Shown one piece after another: positions 61,674-64,000 of a stretch of DNA of 64,000 bases; the stretch's first letter is position 1; the number at the start of each line of letters is the position of its first letter. Source of the stretch: Ignavibacteriota bacterium (lineage in GTDB: Bacteria; Bacteroidota; Ignavibacteria; Ignavibacteriales; Melioribacteraceae); the NCBI GenBank assembly GCA_002698995.1, contig PAAX01000013.1:53921-117920 (forward strand). Direction: 5' to 3'. The position numbers and the translations under genes were made by a program. Below the pieces are notes generated by a model. That model was given only the letters and a program-made list of their open reading frames with translations, was not told the origin of the DNA and did not search any database.

Positions 61674-62383
61674 TACACTTTTCCTTTAGGTGTTATAATT
61701 AATAAGTTTGCATCATAAGAAACAATGCCAAGCATAATTGAATTTATTAATCTTCCTATTCTAACAGAGTAATAATTATTATGAGAAACCGGATTTTCCT
61801 TGTACGGATCGGCAACAATTACATGCTTCTTTTCTTCATCATAACCATACAGAACTACAAAATGTCCGGTTGTATATCCTTTTACATCGTCATAAATAGA
61901 TTGATTATTTTCATTTGTATATTCTCTCGAACAATTATAAAGATAAGTGGCATTCAGTCCGGTTAGAACCGGAACTCTATTTTCAAAAAAATTTCTTAAA
62001 AATTTCACATTAAGATCATGATAAGAAACTTTACCTCCCAATTCGAGAAAATGAATATAAGCTTCGGAAGCAAACTTTAATTTCTTTTCCTTTTTGTGTT
62101 TTAACTGCATTTTTAATTTTTCTGCTATATTTTCATTTTTATTTTTGAACCAAGTCGGATCAAAGAGATGAAGATTATAAGTGTAAATTTCAGCATTATA
62201 ACCGCGCATCAAGGCATGATTAGCCAGCATAACGGCTAAAGTGCCCCCTTCTTCCAAATATTTTACCTCATCAATTATTTCTTGTAATTTTAGATTTTCA
62301 CCGTAGTATTGATACACTGCATGAAGGCTTGTCGGACCGCACGTTACATCATCCGGCTGCGGTAATATTTTAATCGGAATCAA
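61673..62383 (-). CDS. C39-like papain-fold peptidase
   Basis: A 236-residue protein with the C39 catalytic triad: Cys15 in DVTCGPTSLHAVYQYY, His in TTGHFVVLYGYD (about 170) and Asp in VIVADPYKEN (about 189). It has no membrane or secretion signal, unlike bacteriocin exporters, so it should act in the cytosol. It may remove or cleave the peptides made by the two ligases downstream. The start is TTG at 62383; a stop lies about nine codons upstream, so no ATG start exists further out. It opens the four-gene cluster. Confidence 0.85.
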   Translation of the reverse strand: MIPIKILPQPDDVTCGPTSLHAVYQYYGENLKLQEIIDEVKYLEEGGTLAVMLANHALMRGYNAEIYTYNLHLFDPTWFKNKNENIAEKLKMQLKHKKEKKLKFASEAYIHFLELGGKVSYHDLNVKFLRNFFENRVPVLTGLNATYLYNCSREYTNENNQSIYDDVKGYTTGHFVVLYGYDEEKKHVIVADPYKENPVSHNNYYSVRIGRLINSIMLGIVSYDANLLIITPKGKV

Positions 62384-62700
62384 TTTATCAACTGTAAAAG
62401 TTTATTATACAAATAATATCAATTAAGTTAACTAAAGCAAATGATATTTTTTAATCAATTACAGCTACTTTCTTATCCTTACTTCAAATAATCCCGCTTA
62501 TTTTATTTTTGATTCACTTACTACAAAATTGCATCGCTTATTTTTCGATTTCTGCTAAAGTAATCAGATAATTTTTCGATTGTAAATTATGAAAAATATA
62601 TCCATTGCTTCTAAGTCATTTAACTTTGCATTCCTTGCTTATATAATCGCTTAAATGGGTTTTTAAAGTCATTAACAATAAAAAATAAATCGGAGAACTA
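62384..62700. promoter_or_regulatory. Divergent promoter region of the C39 cluster and chemoreceptor
   Basis: 317 bases without a gene. TAAA (62556-62559), 15 nt, then TTCGATTG (62575-62582) is a weak sigma-28 candidate for the chemoreceptor (CGAT core only). Words such as CTTATTTTTCGATT recur twice. Strong T- and A-runs are seen but no terminator. A GGAG site stands 6 nt before the chemoreceptor ATG. Confidence 0.3.
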
Positions 62701-64000
62701 ATGTTCAAAAATCTAAAAATTGGGAGAAAATTAGCGGTCGGATTCGGCATTGCGGTAGCTGCTCAATTAATAATAATTCTTCTTTCAATAGGCATTCTAT
62801 ATTCATTAAACAGCAAAGTTGATTTATTGGCTAATGAAAAATTTGTTAAGACTGTGTTTGCTAATAATATAGTTGATGCTGTAAACGAATCCTTAAAAGC
62901 AACTCAAAGCATTTTAATGGTAGATGACTTTTCTACATTAAACGTAGAAGAAGAAAGAATATCAAAAGCAAACCACGAAATTGAAGATAACATTACAAAG
63001 TTAAAAAATAATATTACTACAGAAGAAGAAAAGATATTGCTTACTGAAATTGAACAAATTAAGCTGAATGAATATGATCCGATTCATAAGCAGGTAATCT
63101 CTTTATATAAAGGGGGAGACCGCATTTCTGCAATACAATTGACGCAAAATCAACTAAGTAAAATAGAGGCAAAATATATTGAATCAGTTTTTGAATTGGT
63201 AAAATATCAAACAGATTTTACTCAAGAGGTTGCTGGTGATGCTGCTTCTACATTTCAAGCAGCAATTATTATGTTAGTTATCATTGGAATAACCATGGTT
63301 ATTACAGTGATTTTAATTGCATCAACAATTACTAAAAGTATCAAAAATCCTTTGATTTTGGTAAAAGAAAGAATGGCACAGTTAGAATCTGTCTGCTTAG
63401 CTAACCTTGGAAACGGCTTAATTAGTATGTCTAACGGCGATCTAACCGCTAAGGTTACCAAAGGAACCGAACCATTGAAGTTGGATTTAAAGGATGAAAT
63501 CGGAGAAATGGCAAATGTATTTGATTCAATGTTATATAAAGCTCAAGGCGGAATTGATGAATATGAAAAAGTAAGAGTGAAAATTAGAGAATTATCCGAA
63601 GAAACAAATGAACTTATTAGTGAAGCTAAAGAAGGGAATTTAAATTCCAGAGGTAATGTTAATAAATTTAAAGGTTCCTATAAGGAAATTGTTGAAGGAA
63701 TTAATAATCTGCTGGATACCGTAATAATTCCTATTCAAGATGGATTAGATGTGCTAGAAAAAATTGCAGTTGGTGATTTAACAGCTAGATTAACAAAAGA
63801 TTATAAAGGGGTAATTAAGGAAAGAGTAAACTCGCTTGGTGATTCTTTAGAAAGAATAATTATTGAAATTTCCGAAGCCGTAGCAGCCACAGCCTCAGCA
63901 TCAACACAGATTTCATCATCAGCAGAAGAAATGGCAGCCGGAGCACAAGAACAATCAGCTCAAGCTTCTGAAGTTGCCTCTGCAGTAGAACAAATGACTT
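62701..64000 (+). CDS. Methyl-accepting chemotaxis protein (N-terminal part, cut by window edge)
   Basis: 433 residues to the window end, starting at an ATG with GGAG before it. The first membrane helix is at about 14-38 (GFGIAVAAQLIIILLSIGIL). A helical periplasmic sensor follows (about 39-185), then the second membrane helix (about 187-212). HAMP-type helices are at about 213-290 and again about 330-385 (VEGINNLLDTVIIPIQDGLD, VGDLTARLTKDYKGVIKERV). The signalling helix begins EAVAATASASTQISSSAEEM and carries Gln/Glu pairs suited to methylation. It feeds the CheA pathway encoded on the left half. The ligand is unknown. The antisense frame at its 3' part is a shadow. Confidence 0.93.
   Translation, partial: MFKNLKIGRKLAVGFGIAVAAQLIIILLSIGILYSLNSKVDLLANEKFVKTVFANNIVDAVNESLKATQSILMVDDFSTLNVEEERISKANHEIEDNITKLKNNITTEEEKILLTEIEQIKLNEYDPIHKQVISLYKGGDRISAIQLTQNQLSKIEAKYIESVFELVKYQTDFTQEVAGDAASTFQAAIIMLVIIGITMVITVILIASTITKSIKNPLILVKERMAQLESVCLANLGNGLISMSNGDLTAKVTKGTEPLKLDLKDEIGEMANVFDSMLYKAQGGIDEYEKVRVKIRELSEETNELISEAKEGNLNSRGNVNKFKGSYKEIVEGINNLLDTVIIPIQDGLDVLEKIAVGDLTARLTKDYKGVIKERVNSLGDSLERIIIEISEAVAATASASTQISSSAEEMAAGAQEQSAQASEVASAVEQMT

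Overview
The window is AT-rich bacterial DNA with one motile, chemotactic organism's flagellar locus filling its left half. The flagellar gene order matches the Firmicutes-type fla/che order (flgB-flgC-x-fliE-fliF-fliG-fliH-fliI-fliJ-ylxF-fliK-flgD-x-flgE-fliL). Many starts carry Shine-Dalgarno sequences. There is a FlgM/sigma-28 layer and a sigma-54-type activator. Together with AT content, a UbiA/tautomerase/RND gene set and the style of the TPR-PAS hybrid kinase, this suggests an Ignavibacteria/Melioribacter-like member of the Bacteroidota-Chlorobiota group. That placement is inference from general character, not from a marker gene.

Layout. (1) 1-13855, minus strand: basal body/hook/export operon from flgB down to a partial fliL at the left edge. 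(2) 13979-21039, minus: chemotaxis operon (HEAT protein, cheR, cheY-like, cheY, cheZ, cheA, cheB, 84-aa orphan) behind a good sigma-28 promoter. (3) 21176-23262, minus: NtrC-type activator and soluble histidine kinase (FleSR/FlrBC-like). (4) 23353-28057, minus: flgM, a FlgN/FliT-like chaperone candidate, fliD, fliS and two flagellins, one with a clear sigma-28 promoter. (5) 28073-40354, minus: a probable flagellin glycosylation locus: a GT2-TPR protein, a duplicated TPR protein, a 2840-aa fusion of methyltransferases and glycosyltransferases, and a TPR-radical-SAM-SPASM protein. (6) 40442-41109: gene-free DNA with a 134-bp terminal-inverted-repeat element. (7) 41858-46409, plus: a compact defence cassette (Panacea antitoxin, MazF-like toxin, type IIG restriction-modification enzyme). 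(8) 46427-57745: TPR-PAS hybrid kinase, tautomerase, UbiA prenyltransferase, cold-shock protein, RND efflux pair, small orphans. (9) 58267-62383, minus: a four-gene cluster joining a C39-like peptidase, an RLAN-RimK ATP-grasp ligase, a GCS2 ligase and an N-formylglutamate-amidohydrolase-like protein broken by one extra base in an A10 run. (10) 62701-64000, plus: N-terminal part of a chemoreceptor.

How it works together. The sequence supports a two-tier cascade. The NtrC-type regulator would act at sigma-54-like promoters before flgB and before the TPR gene of the glycosylation locus; both have a conserved 20-nt element upstream that could be the activator site. FlgM/sigma-28 would then switch on flagellin and chemotaxis genes.

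Most unusual items: the 2840-aa multi-enzyme with its radical SAM partner, the peptidase/ATP-grasp/GCS2/amidohydrolase cluster with a homopolymer frameshift, the Panacea-MazF-type IIG cassette, and RNA hairpins at the flgE, flgB and kinase starts. No tRNA, rRNA, CRISPR array, integrase or transposase gene was seen.
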